64,000 nucleotides of DNA from Aspidiotus rigidus (GCA_035079385.1 JAVHKY010000016.1:6247501-6311500); one strand, 5' to 3'; shown: positions 1-13,749, counted from the stretch's first letter. Program-made: numbers and translations. The notes: generated by a model not told the origin, from the letters alone.

Positions 1-3000
1 GCTTTTGAAAGGTCGAATCTTAGTTAAATTCTACGCCATCGAAGGTGTTGAACTGTTGATGGATTTGCATCATAGTTTTTCAGGAAAGTGTGATGACAAT
101 GGTTTTCAAGTGAGCCATTAAATGTATACTTGAAATCGAATATTCAGCTGAACGGTATCCGCTATAGATTTAGAAAGGAAATATTCAGCTTTGTTGCATT
201 ATTTTTGTGATTCGAATTCTTCGGATTAGTCTGGAATGCAGATTAATATGGTTATAAACCAATTAGCAAGTCTCTATCAAGGTAGTTTCATTCGTAATCA
301 TCATTAGCTAGCTTTTCAAAAATTTGTTGCATCATATTGAAGTTTCTTACGTTTTATCGAATTATTTGTTCGTTGAATCATTGGAAGTGCAGAGTCAATA
401 GAAAAGAAATGACAGATCGACATAAGAAGCCGAGTAACATACTTAGTTGCGAATTCCATATTAAATATTTGAATTTGTTTATTTAGAAATCGTGGATTTT
501 TGAAGCACTAATCGAAGTTCGGTGAACTAAATCTTCGATGTTTGTGTTTTTCAATTCTCACCATTTTGATACTCGAAAAGATCGATTGAATTTGGAAACG
601 AAAGATAGTCAAGCTCATCCTACGAATCGTAGATTGTATTCGCGTGAATAAGATTGAAGTTCTCAAGTTCATGAAAGAATCTGAGCAGAGATATTCTATC
701 TTCGTAACGATATAACTGCCGTGAGTGATATTGAGCTTTTTAAAGTTTGATGAATTGTTACAGGTTAGAAAGAATTTGAAAATTCTGTTTACTGGAGTGA
801 ACAAAGTGATTTCAAAGACGAATGTAATTACTTATTTGATTCATCGTTACCGAATGTAACCAACCCTAGTCAAAGATTCTTGACGTACAAGAAAATTCTT
901 CGTGGGAATAGTTCTGGCTTTGAATTCATCGATTTTTGAAAGTATTATCAGAATCGTATGGTTTTTTATGACGATTATTTCCATAAAACAATTTTACTTA
1001 AATCTCGTTCTTCGTCAAAATATTTGTGAGTGTCGTGTTCTGAGAACCGAGAAATCTCGATCTTGTACATCTTTATAACTTATTCGATGTTTTTTAGATT
1101 CTTCATCGGCCGATGATGTCCTCCTCTTGATTGTTGTAGAACTCTCCGCCCTACCCATTACTCGTTTCCCACTAATGTTCTATCGCCTCAATTTTCCATA
1201 GTTTCTCGGGAAAAGACGCTTATCGTAAGATTCTTGAAACCTAATTGTCTCGAAGGCTAACACCTGGCAGGGAGAAGGCTGACCGATAGATAGCTAAAAA
1301 AAATAATAAAAATTAGGCAGACGTCAGAATTATAGAGTAGCTCTCATATTCTTGATTCTCGAGTACTCGTGTTCTAACGCAAGTTGGGAATGAGTTGAAT
1401 TCGTTCGATGGCGCTGCTGATGGTCGTAGGCATACTATGGAGTTACGGTAGTATCACGTTTCGAAAGATCGAAAAGTGTGATTCTTAAGCTTGGGTCGTC
1501 GACCTCACTGTGATGCTTTCGAAGTAGACGTGCCTCTCCTGATATTACGAATGAATAATCTCCCAAGTTATCCATATTTCTGGAGTACTGATACCATTTT
1601 TTAAAAATTTATTTTAATTTATGTAGAGTTATACTCGAAAAATTTCGATACATATTCCGAACATGCAATAAACTAAATTTATAAAATGTGATGTGATTGA
1701 TGAGGATGGTGACAAATGCGCTCCTATGATTAGAGAATGAGGAAATAGCACCTGCATGCTACCGCTATCTATAATTTGCACTTTGCGAATTAATAATTTC
1801 GGCGTATTAGGTAAAGCTGATACTATAGAATTGAAGTATTCTTTGAATAAAACTACTAGTTTCTCTCGTTTCGATTGTGCAAACCAGGTAAAATAAAAGA
1901 CCGATTCAACGTGTGAGGCGAATTAAAAAGGCGCCAATCGGGTAGCAGCTGTCTTCGTCATGCTCTCAACCTTTACTTTCTGTTCTGAGGTATGTAACGA
2001 TCATACATCACGAGAAGTTTCACGAACATCAATAAAACCTATACAATATCGTCGTCTTTTCTAACAATGATATCAACTTTTTTTTCACGTCCTTCGAAAA
2101 TATTGTATGTAGTTGTAATTTGTATTTTGTTACGAGTCTTAGATTACCGTACTATAACTTACCTATATTTCGCTCCTAATGAAATTATCCTTACTAATGT
2201 GTATTACCGTTATTAGTTGTTTGAATTCCGATTTGAAAGAAATGGGAAATTTGGGTCCTCAGAGATAATGTGATCGTTTTTCATGTCCTTATCATGTAGT
2301 CGTAGAGTCTCGAGTCTCGATAAAAAGAGTCTCCTGGTGTCCAAAGTTACCAACGTGGTGTTGAGAACCAGTCTGGTCTTCAATCTGTCAATGATCCTCC
2401 AGTCGGTGTTCTATTTTGGAAATTTGGTTACCAAAACAAGAAAGAAAAGTATTGTTTTTCCTATCATTTTGTTTATTCTCCCTCAACCTCCTTCTGGTTG
2501 AATTTTTCGTCTCATTCATCATCCATATACCTTCCAGTATTATCCGACCGACCTCAATGAATTCGAACGCTACATACTTCGTTTTGGAGGATAAGGTATC
2601 AAATATGCTGTTTCTGCTCGAGGAGACCAGGACAGGTTAAGGATAATGAATTCCATACGTATTACCGATATTTGGGCTGAGGTTACGAAAACAGCAACAT
2701 GAAATTCAATCCTCGACATTCTGTTGTGGAACGAGAAATCTTAGGAAAGGATTTTAAATTGATTTGCGTGTACAGTTTTCAAAAAACCTCTATGAAGCGC
2801 GATAGTCGTAGAAATTTTGAGTTTGTAACTTGAATAAAACGTAGGATTTCAAAAGTTTCCTATGTTTCCCCCTCTTCTCCTCCCTTAACCCTTAACGACT
2901 TTCCATGTTCAAGATGTAGCAATTTCCCAGTCAGATTTGACGATTAATCAGCAAAATTGCTGATTTTACCAGGATTTTATTTAGTGTTCATGCTCGGAGT

Positions 3001-5870
3001 CAATTTTGGAGTCTATATTTCTCCCAGAGTGGTATGAAGTTGTTCTGCTATTGATTCTTTATCCCTCGGCTCCGGAGTTGTCTCGAAAAAACTAATAAAA
3101 ATTCTACTGGCTGATATTCGAACTTGACCTAGCATCGTTGCGTATGTACTCGTAATGTTCGTAGTAGTTGTAATTGGCAGGTCAGTAGTAGTGTGCCAAG
3201 ACGGTGAAGATGAAGTCAAGAAAATCGTAGTAACTTGAGTTGAATAAGTCTTGAAAAGGCCGAGAATCCTTGTTCCTTGTAGCTGGAGGTTATCAGAAGA
3301 CATCTTGAAGATTTTTGGCTCGATAGTATCGCGATCTTGAATTCGTTATGAGTTTGAAGATTTTGAAAGTATTTTGATTTAATACCTCGATCTCCGGAGC
3401 TTCCGTACATTGCTATTGCAGCGACTCTTTCGCTGTCAAGTCAATTTGACGACTCTGCCCTGATGGCGATGATTGTGAATAAAAGAGTGGCTACCTGATG
3501 GAATACTACTCCCTCAAAAACCGGTTTTTTAAAACATGACGTAATATACCTTCATCCTGGTGACGTCACATCGCGTTACAATTAGCAGAAACTCTGTCGA
3601 TTGGGTCAAACGGACTATCGACTCCCATAAGAGAGACACATAGAGCGAAGATCATTAGGTTACTGATTAATATTGAGAAATATCTTAGCTATCAAAAGTT
3701 TATTTGCAAATTAAGCATTTACAACTTTGATCACTAAAAAATTTCTCCCAATTTATAACATAATAATCTCAGCTACCTGTTTTCTTCTTACCGGAGTGCA
3801 TTTGGCCAAATCAACAAGGTTTCTGCAAGTAACTTTCTGAGTGACATTATAGAATAAAGGTCTGTGTTCATATCGAATGCGAGAGAATTTCGTACCTCGA
3901 AAAGAACTTGACCATCGAGCTCTAAGCTTTGGAGGTAATGTAACATATCTAAGGTCTGAAATGAGTATTAAAAAAAAGCATGAAGAGAAATCTGCGAAAA
4001 AATTATGGGCGTTGCTCTTTTGGAAGGAGAGAATTAAGTAGAAAAATTCTAGAATTCCGAGTTTAGATTATGCTCCTTATAGGGAACACACAGGAACGTA
4101 TGTCTTCTGAATTCTCGATCATAACTTGTGTCGTGCCCATTTCCAAAGAACTTGGAGACCAGTATTCTGTTACCGATAATTCCGAGCTTCGATTACGCCC
4201 ATTAAAAAACGAAGCGCTGTAAGAAATTCTAAGGTTTTATGAGGAGTACAGGATATATCCTCTCGAATTGTAAACCATGTCTCCCTTATATTTTTATGAA
4301 CTGGGTGACGGACGTTCGGGCCATCTATGCAGAAGTACTCATTGAGTCTCGACCTTCCGACTCACATTATATTATTATACTATACGTCTGGTTCCAAAGT
4401 TTTTCTGTATTTTATTTCATACTTTTAAAACCTTTTAATGTTGTATTTGTATGTAGAACGATAGCTCACCCCACACTTCGATAACAAATTACGAAATTCG
4501 TGCTATAATTAACTCGCACCGAACAGTATGACGTGTACATTTTTATTTTGTTTTCCTCCTTTTGCCAGTATTGATACGTACCTGCTGTATAAGTTATTGA
4601 TTTTTTTCCGATTCCAATTTACACTCGTAGAAGAAATATCCGAACGCTGGAACGAGCGATGCAGCGACGCAGCTTTATGTAAATGTCCGAACGGGGAAAG
4701 TTATGACGGTTGTGTTTTCGTATATTAATCTCATAAGCGTATAGCTTTTCCCCTTTCGGCTGTTTATCCTAGGATATTTTTCAGTTTACTGGCAATGCAG
4801 CAGCACGATACCTATCTAACTCTTAATGTACTATTTTATTATTATTAATAATAGTATTGGCAGGATTACCTTATCATAGTTTTCACGCCAGTTATTAGAT
4901 AACCGTATAATAGTGATTATCATTTGTAACTTTCCTCACGACGACGTTGAGGTGAACCTGTCCGATATTTCTGCTGTGTTCGTAAATGATAATTCGTTAT
5001 TATTATTTAAAAATGGAGGAGTTATTAAAGAGCTATTAGTTGAGCTAGAAAAATTCCTAGTGTGTATTATTGTCGTTACCTTTTCGTTTGTCCTACTCGT
5101 GAGTTTAGTTCAGGTATTTATTTATTAGTTATAGCTAATATTTGTCTTATGTAGATAACTATGTACATTTTGTGTTCTGTTTTTCTTTAGGAAGGGGTGA
5201 GGAATGCGACAGAAGAAGAAAAAGTTCGAACTTTGCGTTACATTCAACACGATTGACTAATTTTTTTACTTTCTGAGTCATAGTTTTATCAGTTTTGATC
5301 TTTGATAAACCTCTTACGGTTCCCTTACTTTGTCTCCTTCCTGTCTTTAAGTGTAAGTTTTTTCGTCGTGAATGTACTAAAATTATGTTATACATCTTTA
5401 ACAATTGGTATCATTCTTCGATGTCGATATCGACGACAATGGCATACTTACTATTAGTCGAATTCGTATTCGTTTACCTAATTGATAATACGGTATACAA
5501 AAAGTGAAAAACGTATGCGCATTTTCTGTTAATTTCATTATGCGATAGTACGAAATACACAGTCGTATTCCTTGCTCAGGAAAATTCCTTCAGTTTTTTT
5601 AAATTAGTTTCTTGAAAACGAACATCGGTTCGCATGTTTTACTGCTTTAAAATTTTCGGTAATCGACATCGACAATCACTTTATATCAGTGGCAGTCTTC
5701 TCTTCGTACGTATTTTTAGTTTCGTTCCGGAGTAATTGCGCGTCTCCTTCCCTGCCGAATTCTCTTGACTTTAAATTGAAGTCGTATAATGTATGTCCGT
5801 CGTTCCTTTTTAACGATCGTAAACTTCGGTGAAGTGTATGTGAGAAATCGAATGGGGAAGACTGAACTAC
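1..5870. other. Unique AT-rich sequence, no gene recognised
   Basis: No repeat array, transposon end or convincing coding region was found here. Short open frames of 60-98 codons occur on both strands (for example 508-804 minus and 4528-4728 plus), but they show no domain, no conserved motif and no consistent splice context. The sequence is AT-rich with ordinary CpG content. It could be intergenic or intronic. Confidence 0.6.
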
Positions 5871-6365
5871 CTTGAGTAAAACGGCCTTTTGAGATCGTCT
5901 TGTCTACCAAGGGGTGTTGTCTGAATTGAATGAAGTCATCTGTTTCACCCCAAGATCATAAAAATGTCTGATAGCTTCGTAGATAAAAATGAATGAAGCC
6001 TTGGTCACGAAATGGTGTCGTGTATTGGATAAGGGAGACCGATAGTATCCTAGTCTACAAATTTGTAGACCTCGTTCGTTTCTTTTGAGCACATTTCAGC
6101 TTTAAACTCACTCTTGTACAATCCTTGAGTAAAATGGCCTTTTTGAGATCGTCTTGTCTACCGAGGGGTGTTGTCTGAGTTGAATGAAGTCATCGGTTTC
6201 ACCCCAAGATCATAAAAATGTCTGATAGCTTCATAGATAAAAATGAATGAAGCCTTGGTCACAAAATGGTGTCGTGTATTGGATAAGGGAGACCGATAGT
6301 ATCCTAGTCTACGAATTCGTTTCTTTTGAGCACATTTCAGCTCTCTAAACTCACTCTTGTACAAT
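5871..6365. repeat. Tandem duplication, about 253-bp unit, two copies
   Basis: The block starting CTTGAGTAAAACGGCC at 5871 recurs from 6124 as CTTGAGTAAAATGGCC and can be followed to CTCTTGTACAAT near 6365. The copies differ by scattered substitutions and by a small deletion in copy 2, where the TTTGTAGACCTCG stretch is missing. Both copies are open on the minus strand and would encode the same roughly 50-residue peptide (GYYRSPLSNTRHHFV...). Two recent duplicates would share such a frame anyway, so this is not evidence of a gene. Confidence 0.9.
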
Positions 6366-7580
6366 TTGTCCTAAATTCGCCTCGTTAGAATCGTACCTGC
6401 CTCAGTCCTGAGAATTTGCCTGAAAACTTGGGTTCCTAATTTTTACTACTTATATTCGTCCATCTTCTAGTCAATTATTTCTATTCTCGTATTTCTTATC
6501 GTACAGTTTGAAAACTTATCTTTTAGAAGGTTATGTTCGACGTTAGTTCTATTTTTACTACTTACCAGTAAAACGTTCGTAAATAGGAATATGATCATAA
6601 TGTTGTTGATTACAATATAATGAGGCACAATGCTATTTCGTGTTTGATTGTCGAGGCTGATGTACTTGAGGATTTCTGTGAAAGAAAAATTGGAACAGCG
6701 ATGTGTGTTGGGAAGGAAAATTCAAGGAGAAAATATGATTCTTTGTATTGGGAAGAAACTACAACCATTTTTTACTTTTTGTCATTATTTTATGTTAAGG
6801 GAGGGGGGACGTTCTACCCAGATCCCCGTTCCAAACGTGAATTCATCTCTATATCTGCTTGGTTGGTTGCTTACGAGAATGTAGCGTAGAATTATGGGCA
6901 CCTTTTCCCCCTCTCTCCTCAGCCCTGGTAAAAAATGACGCCAAATTTCTCTTCGCTGTTCCATTTGTATCGATTTGAAAACTTATCCATTGAAACCAGA
7001 GCCTGAAGTTTTCTACAAAATGTTGACGAAAGGGTGTACATAGTTCCTAAATCAGGGTGTTTACCGGCCCCGAATAACCTTGGGTCTCTGTATAAGCACT
7101 AGATTTTCAAAGTGGGCTTGGACTTACCCCCCGAAAAACTACAATTTATCCGCATGATTTGCGAAACAGAATCTCGTACAATTGGGTTCGTTTTGCTGAA
7201 ATTCAGGAAGGTATGAGTAAAAACGTTTCAGGAGTCCCTGATAACAATCTATGAAAGGTCCCTAGAAGATCGCTGAGAAGTACCAAATTTTTATGTTCCA
7301 ATATTGATAGGCACACGATCTGTAAATTGGGCTGCGAGTTCGTGTAAAATGAGATTCGTTTTTGAAATATTGTACTGTAACTTATTTTATAAGACATAAA
7401 AGGGAAGCTCTTTTTCAGGTTTCCCCTGAATCAACATACATACATCACCCGCTTCCTCTTCTTGAAAAATTGCATAGGTATGCGCCCCTGTCTATCGGTC
7501 CAGAAAAGTCACCGATTTTACGAAGTGGGCCCGAAAACTTGGAATACCTTTCGAATAACTATCTCAGGAATCTCAATTTT
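6366..7580. other. Unique sequence, no gene recognised
   Basis: Only short overlapping open frames are present, including two in different frames over 6620-6889 that cannot both be real. No transposon ends, tandem repeats or RNA gene signatures were seen. Confidence 0.5.
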
Positions 7581-8402
7581 GACATGTTTCATGTCTCTCC
7601 CGAAGTTTTCTGAATTTTAGCACGGCCACGATTTTAGCCTCTAATTCCAAAGTATGCGAGTTCAAACCACTCTTGCGAGTTACCCCCTCCCCGTAAAGGA
7701 ACCGTAGACACGATTTCCTCGAGTCCTGAATCCTAGTCCCCAATTCCATAATTTGCGAGTTCACACCACCCTCGCAATCTAGTGTACTTTATCCCTTCTC
7801 TTCCTTTATATGACGTCATTAGCTGTGACCCCGAAGCCCCCTTCAACGATCACGTCACTAACCGTGACTACGAGGCCTCCCCTCATCCTTGTAATCTATA
7901 AGTAGTTAAATATAGGCTTTTAATATTCTGCTTTATGTTAGGTCTGGTCTCATGAAGGCGAATAGTAGGCCTAGTATGTTCATACTGTACTGTATAGTCT
8001 AGTATAATGGATTCATCAGCTGTGACTCGGAGGCCTAGTATAAGGAGAATGTTGGGAGGCTTACGAGCGGAGTGAGTGATCCCCAGAATAGAAGAGAGTG
8101 AGCCCAAGACGTTGTAGGTAACCATTATGAATGGTTATGACATCACGAGCTAATGAACTCACTCATGTTGATATCGATGTTGGGGGCGGACGAGAGGAGT
8201 GAGTGAGCTCCGCTGAGTTCGATAGCTTATCTTACAGTACATCTCGCCTGTATTAGGAAGGGGGTGTACACCTCTGTGAGAAAAATTCACGAGCTATGCC
8301 ATGATTTTATCGCGAAGCTGGCGTAGCCTTAAAATATGAATGAAGTCATTTACTAGTGGACATCGAACATGATCTTTATTTATTAGGCTCTGCCAGAAAA
8401 TC
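7581..8402 (+). repeat. Dispersed repeat, longer copy (related to 53257-53586)
   Basis: The segment opens with the hairpin-forming word GACATGTTTCATGTCT and closes with CATGATCTTTATTTATTAGG...GCCAGAAAAT. The same two ends bound a shorter insert at 53257-53586 that breaks a paralogous sequence, so the pair looks like copies of one mobile family. Inside there is an imperfect direct repeat (7631 and 7728, sharing AATTCCA...GCGAGTTCA) and a second one around GGAGTGAGTGA (8065 and 8195). No coding capacity or clear pol III promoter was seen. The left boundary rests on a 16-bp match only. Confidence 0.45.
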
Positions 8403-10594
8403 TTCTTTTTTCTGAATTGAAATTCTTATGATTGGCTGTACAAGAAATGATGAGAGGACAAAAATTTCCTCGTGGTTCTCGAAGGGAACTTGAACTCCCT
8501 ATCCATCGAGCTTTACTGATGATGAAACCCGATCAAATTCATGTGCATTCGAAGTCTATGTAAAAATACGAAAAGGACGTAGAGTTTGTTACGACGATGC
8601 GAAGAATCTTCAGTCGGATGATGCGTGTATTCACCTTCCGTGCACTGATTTGAACTGTACATCTAATGGTAAAACATTAATCGTTTGTTTAGTCCGTTGT
8701 ATAAGTTTTTTTGAAACATCATTCGTGACGAATTTTACAAATGGTGGCAATTATATCGAAATAACAACTGCGGAAAGGTTAACGACCTTCAAAAAGACAA
8801 TATAATATTCCTCTGCCTCCGCCCTTTCGAATATTACGCGAATGTAGCGAGAGCAGCATCTTTCTTCCCGAAATTATTCTGAATGGTTCATTAGATTCGT
8901 AGTCGTATATAATATCTCAATTTCGAAGTAGCTCGAAATCCTATTTCCACGACCGAATCGTCTTTGTGAGCTACATTCGAACCTAGTTGGCCCCTATCAT
9001 AAAAAGTGAAAAAGAGAGTATCACCATCTGTCGACCTTGTAGAAATTTGATAGTGGTAGCAGCGTGAATAAGCTTCGACTGTTCGTGAGAGGTGCTCTCT
9101 TACAATTTAGGGTCGTGTGGTTCTTATTGCTGAGTATTTCATCTTCCAAGAAGATTGACACAGATGTGTATTTTTCAGAAATTTACTATCAGTATTTTTC
9201 CTAAATTTCATCACTTTTTTCCAAACTTCGTACTTTCTATTGTAATCCACTTATTTTCAATCAAATAATGGCTCTAGATTACCTTCTGATTGGTAGATCC
9301 AAAGGAAACCGCAAAAAGTTGGTACCTTTCTTCAAATAAACCTGTTTTTCCATAATGTAGCTTGTTCAAAATCTTTCTCTCCCTCGATCTTTCCAATCAT
9401 GAGCTATTCATTCTTGATGAGAGTTTTTTCCGCGTAACAGTACTTGTGACTCGTATGTATGTGTTTGTGGCTATCTGAAATTGTTCCTTATCTCGCGTTG
9501 AAATCTTCACGTGCGAGAAATTCTGAACGCACGTTGATGATACCGAAGCCAAAGTATTTCTCTTCCCTCTATGAGGTAATTTCGTGTCTATATTTAAGAA
9601 ATTTGGTTTTTAGTTTGTGGATGAATTGAATTCTATTTGTCGAAAAAAGTGCCGTACAAAATCTAGCACTCAGAAACTTGTAACCATTGTTGTATCTTGT
9701 TGTGTGAATTGGGTGGTGGTTATTACCACGTAAATTTTATCATTTCCACGTAACATAAAATTGCTTTTCGTTATCGATAGCGTGTGCCTTGACGGATGAA
9801 TTGATTTTATATGGTACTCAAAATTGCGTGCCCGTAATATAGTTCAGATATAAATTGTTCGATACCAACCACTTTCTGTAGAGTGAGATATTCAGCAATT
9901 TTTCGTGTACTAATCAACCTGTTGGAAGGAAGATACGTTCTTCTGTGTGGATATGTCTTGAGGGAAATTGTGGATAAAGTTCAGAGCACAATGAGATCAA
10001 TATCACAGGCAGTATTGAAGCATATTACTAAAGCACATTGATGAGAAGTTGTAGAGTTTCCCTAAAATAAAGTTTTAGTGATGAGTGGAAATTGATGACC
10101 ACTTGCTACCTACCATGGAAGTGGAAGAAGAATAACAAATGTTGGTTGTTTCAATTCTCGTCTAATTTGTTTGATTGTTGACAAGCCTGTAAACTGATCG
10201 GTTCAAATTGTCCTTTGAAGATCACAAATTTTTTTTCCCCTTACTTGCTTGAACCACCTTTAGGAGTATAACTCGCGTATTAAACGGGTGAACGAAATAG
10301 AATTTCTGACTTATTTCCTGTAACTCTGGTGGCTCCTTTGCAATTCTTAGAATTTTGTGACTAAATGGTTGAAATTCTCGATGAAGAAGAAAATGTTGGA
10401 TAAAAACCAAATACATAGAAGAATTTATTGTCATGGCCACGAAGTAGTGAAAGAAGTCCACATTTTATATCTTTCATTTCATTCTTCATATTTCGCCCTA
10501 ATTCTAATCCGAAATACTGAAACGAAAGCTTGTTGCATGGTTGGTTTATTAATCAGCTCTCAGAAAAAGTTCTAGATCCAAGAAAATTCCGATG
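8403..10594. other. Unique sequence, no gene recognised
   Basis: AT-rich, low in repeats, with only one short pair of opposing frames near 10222-10575. No motif, transposon end or RNA gene could be supported. Confidence 0.5.
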
Positions 10595-10701
10595 GAAATT
10601 TCAAAGTGGCTATGTTCACAAGGATTAATAAAAGAATAGGTATACGTATTTAAACTTTCCTATTTCTAATAATCCTTGTGAACATGTCCACTTTGAAATT
10701 T
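10595..10701. repeat. Short foldback (inverted repeat), about 32-bp arms
   Basis: The left arm GAAATTTCAAAGTGG...TTCACAAGGATT (10595-10626) is the reverse complement of AATCCTTGTGAACATG...TTTGAAATTTC (10671-10701), with two mismatches. The loop contains CGTATTTAAACTTTCC, which recurs as CGTATTTCAACTTTCC at 10911, just past the tRNA-like hairpin. The two structures may therefore be related. Its length and form fit a small MITE, but no target duplication was identified. Confidence 0.75.
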
Positions 10702-10795
10702 CTGTTAGTTGTCTACTCCTGGCTTTTCTGGACATTCCTTTTGGCATTGGTGCGCGTTTGCGACTGCCTCTTATGGCCTTTGTGCCTTCCCTTTC

Positions 10796-10924
10796 AAAGT
10801 TGAAATATGGCGATATTTTTGCAGCGCCGGTGGCCGAGCGGTTGAGGCACGGACTCCTGATTCAGAGGTGCGTGGTTCAAACCTCGACACTCGCAGGGCA
10901 AAAGAATATCCGTATTTCAACTTT
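10796..10924 (+). repeat. tRNA-derived element: tRNA-like sequence at the tip of an inverted repeat
   Basis: The core at about 10823-10895 has a good RNA polymerase III A box (TGGCCGAGCGGTTGAGGC) and B box (GGTTCAAACCTC) with tRNA-like spacing. The D-stem pairs (GCC with GGC), but the anticodon and T stems are poorly paired and there is no long variable arm. It is therefore a tRNA relic or SINE head rather than a working tRNA. The core is flanked by 27-nt arms (10796-10822 and 10898-10924, AAAGTTGAAATA...TTTTGC) that pair imperfectly with each other. Expression cannot be judged from the sequence. Confidence 0.5.
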
Positions 10925-10955
10925 CCTATTTCTAGAATTCCGATGGCTCCGTTAG

Positions 10956-13749
10956 GTGCCTCGTTTGCTGGATGAGGTTGCGAAGTATCTGTCAAAGTAT
11001 TTCAGGGTTGATATTTACCCCAAATTTCTTCATATTCTTTAGCTTCATTTTGGGATAAATTCTGAAACAATCTCTCAATACTCGTTGGTAGATGAGTTTT
11101 TCAATTTCCTACTTGAAAAAACTTGAGAGGTAGGATGCATATCTCGACTAGGGACCTAGACGCTTGTGTTAGTGTGGGAAGTGGTATGGCTGTGAATTTG
11201 CTAGTGAAAGAAAGCCACTCAACACTGGACCAAGTAACCACGATTTACACACCAACACGTAGGTGATTGACGTGATGAGAATTACCTCTAGGTTCGTAAT
11301 TTGAGAACTAATTGAGCTTTCTAAAATAATATTTTATTTTTTTATTGAAAATATCGTAAACTTAATAATTGGTTTCTCATTATTGCTTCTTGAACAACTC
11401 AGCCGGTGAACTCCAATGTGTACGATTTTGATTTTAGTCTTTCTCTCTTTCTCGCTAGTTTTTCAATTTTTATTATTTTCGTAATGAAGATGAGTATGTG
11501 AAGATCTTGATGTTGAAGATAAGTTCACTGGAAAGAAGGCATTTTTAGAAAGATTGCATTCTCTCCGCTTACTTTCTATTCTTTGTTAGTACTGGAGCCG
11601 GAAACAAGTCGAAAATTAATCGGTGAACTCTCCCCGTAGGTGTCGTAAAAAAAAAAAAAAAACTATCGAGTTTACCTCTTCTAGACTCTTCTTTATCTTC
11701 CTATACTTTTAATTACCTTCGTATGATTTGGTATGCAAAAAATCATAATAATATGGTATCCATTGTAGGAATGCGTGAATTTTCCTCGTATATAGCGGTT
11801 ACAGAGGTTGTATTCGTGTACACTTATTTGTTTATGAGTGTTTTCGCTTGGTTACGGTCAACTTTGCTTTGTGTTTTACACCTCATTGTTATGTTTGAGG
11901 AAGCTCTTCTAGATAATAATATAAATTAGTTTTGGATTGAGATGGTCTCTCTAGTATGGTAGGAGACGAAGATGAAGATTACCCCAGTGTTTAGAACAGT
12001 CTTGTAGAATCTCGAAAATTACGAAAATATTATCTCCTCGGAAGCATATCAAGAATTCGAAGGTTTATTTCAAGATGGTGTCAAATTTGGACTGTCTTTC
12101 AACTTTTTACGTTCTTGTCATTGATTCATATTCGTCTGGTCGTATGTGGTGTTTTGTCTTTGACGTTTCGGACGATGGGAGATGATCTCGTTAATGATTT
12201 CACAGGAGTCAGTCGTGTTTCATCGACAGGAGAAAGGTGAAATGTTTTATCTTGAGCTGACGGATTGAGGTTAGGGTAGAGAATTTTGGCAAATTATGTG
12301 CGTGAAGTTCGTAATCGGTCATATCTGTAGCGAATGAGTCCAAAACTATGTACTTGATTTGAAGCAACTTGAAAATATTGATAGTCGTGTGAAAGACATA
12401 TATTTTCCATCTTTCTTTTTTTAGTTATTCGATTATCTTGACGTGGTCCTGTTTTTTGAAAGAAACCTTTGCCGTCCGTTCATTCGGCAAATCGTGCTCT
12501 CAAGAGGGCAAGGGTTCTGACCTACTTTCCGACCACCGAGGAGGAAGGAGTCATATAAATACGAGGAGAAGAAAAGAGGAGAAGAGCAGGTTTGGAAAAA
12601 ATGAGAAAGTTTTTGATCTTCGAGCTGTGTATAAACAGGATGTCTACGGGGCGAAAATATGCAAAATATAAAAAATTTTCAGTTCAGATGGAGAGACTGA
12701 AGAAACTTTGAGTGCACTCAGACAATTTTCGACCTCCGAGCTGTGTCTATATGAGGCGAAAATATTTAAAAAATGAAAATGGTGTGATTTTTACAGGAAG
12801 CTGCGAACATGAAAGAAGAGTGAGGAGTTGCAGAGTGAGGCTAACTGGACACAGGAAAAGATCTGTTGAATGAATAGGGGTGTATCAGTTTTGCAATCAG
12901 AACATGAAAGAGTACAAGATAAGTGTTTGTGAGTCTGGTATGACCGATTCTGAGGCGAGTTTTTCAGTTTTTTCGATTTTTCTCGAAAACTATGGACTTT
13001 AGAGCAAAGATGCATCCCAAAATTATTCTACGTAAAATTTCCTATAAAATGAACCCCTATAAGAGTGTATTTCGGCGAATGGAAGTCGTATAGCATTGCT
13101 TTGAAATTTTTAGAGAAATATCATTTTTACAATTTTTCTTGTAGTTTTTGCAGTTTTTATCGAGAAGTACCTGTCAGGACTGGGAGAAAGCCGAAGTGGG
13201 AAGGGTGAATACGTATTTAGGTAGAGCAACTCGATCCATTTGCATCTTTTAGCACTCCGAAGTTTACGGGGGGTGGGGATGAGGACGAGGCATTCTTTCG
13301 TGGCCTTCTGGCGGATAATTTGGTTTAGCGAGAGATTCTTGAGAATGACAACTTCCCGGATAAAATCCTTACAATCCGTAGGAATGTGGGTGGGTCATAG
13401 AGCAGAAAAATGACCCATCAATAAGAGAATATCGACAGCAGTCTTCTTTCTGAAGGCATTGAACTTATGGTGGCTTTGAGCGATTGAAACAGTGAGGTCC
13501 AGGAAGTTGATCTTGCATCGCGTGACCTGGATTTCAGACTGATCCTCAGCCCGAAGACATATACATATCAAGAAGGAAAATACAGTCACATTTTCCTTAT
13601 TTATACTCTTGAAGATGCCCCCTATTTATGAGGAATCCCTCCAACTCGTGAAACTCGTATAACCTATTAGAGCTAACTTTTAGCTTTGCAGAGGTGCAGT
13701 GTGCTGTATTTTAGGCTGAGTGTCTCACGAGCTCATTCTTGGCCTAGTA
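10956..13749. other. Unique sequence with a poly-A tract, no gene recognised
   Basis: The stretch holds a poly-A run near 11647-11660 and scattered words such as CGACCTCCGAGCTGTGT (near 12730) that resemble the satellite-related monomer found at 14 kb and 58-60 kb. Short frames (for example 12438-12671) have no recognisable product. Confidence 0.5.

Noticed and set aside
4528..4728. Cysteine-containing frame with a possible splice acceptor (ending CKCPNGESYDGCVFVY)
   Set aside because: A single short frame with three cysteines and a chance pyrimidine-AG; no partner exon, family match or conserved spacing.
8480..8520. Possible tRNA T-arm (AGGGAGTTCAAGTTCCCT in reverse complement)
   Set aside because: Only the T-arm-like hairpin is present; no A box, anticodon arm or acceptor stem could be found at the right distance.
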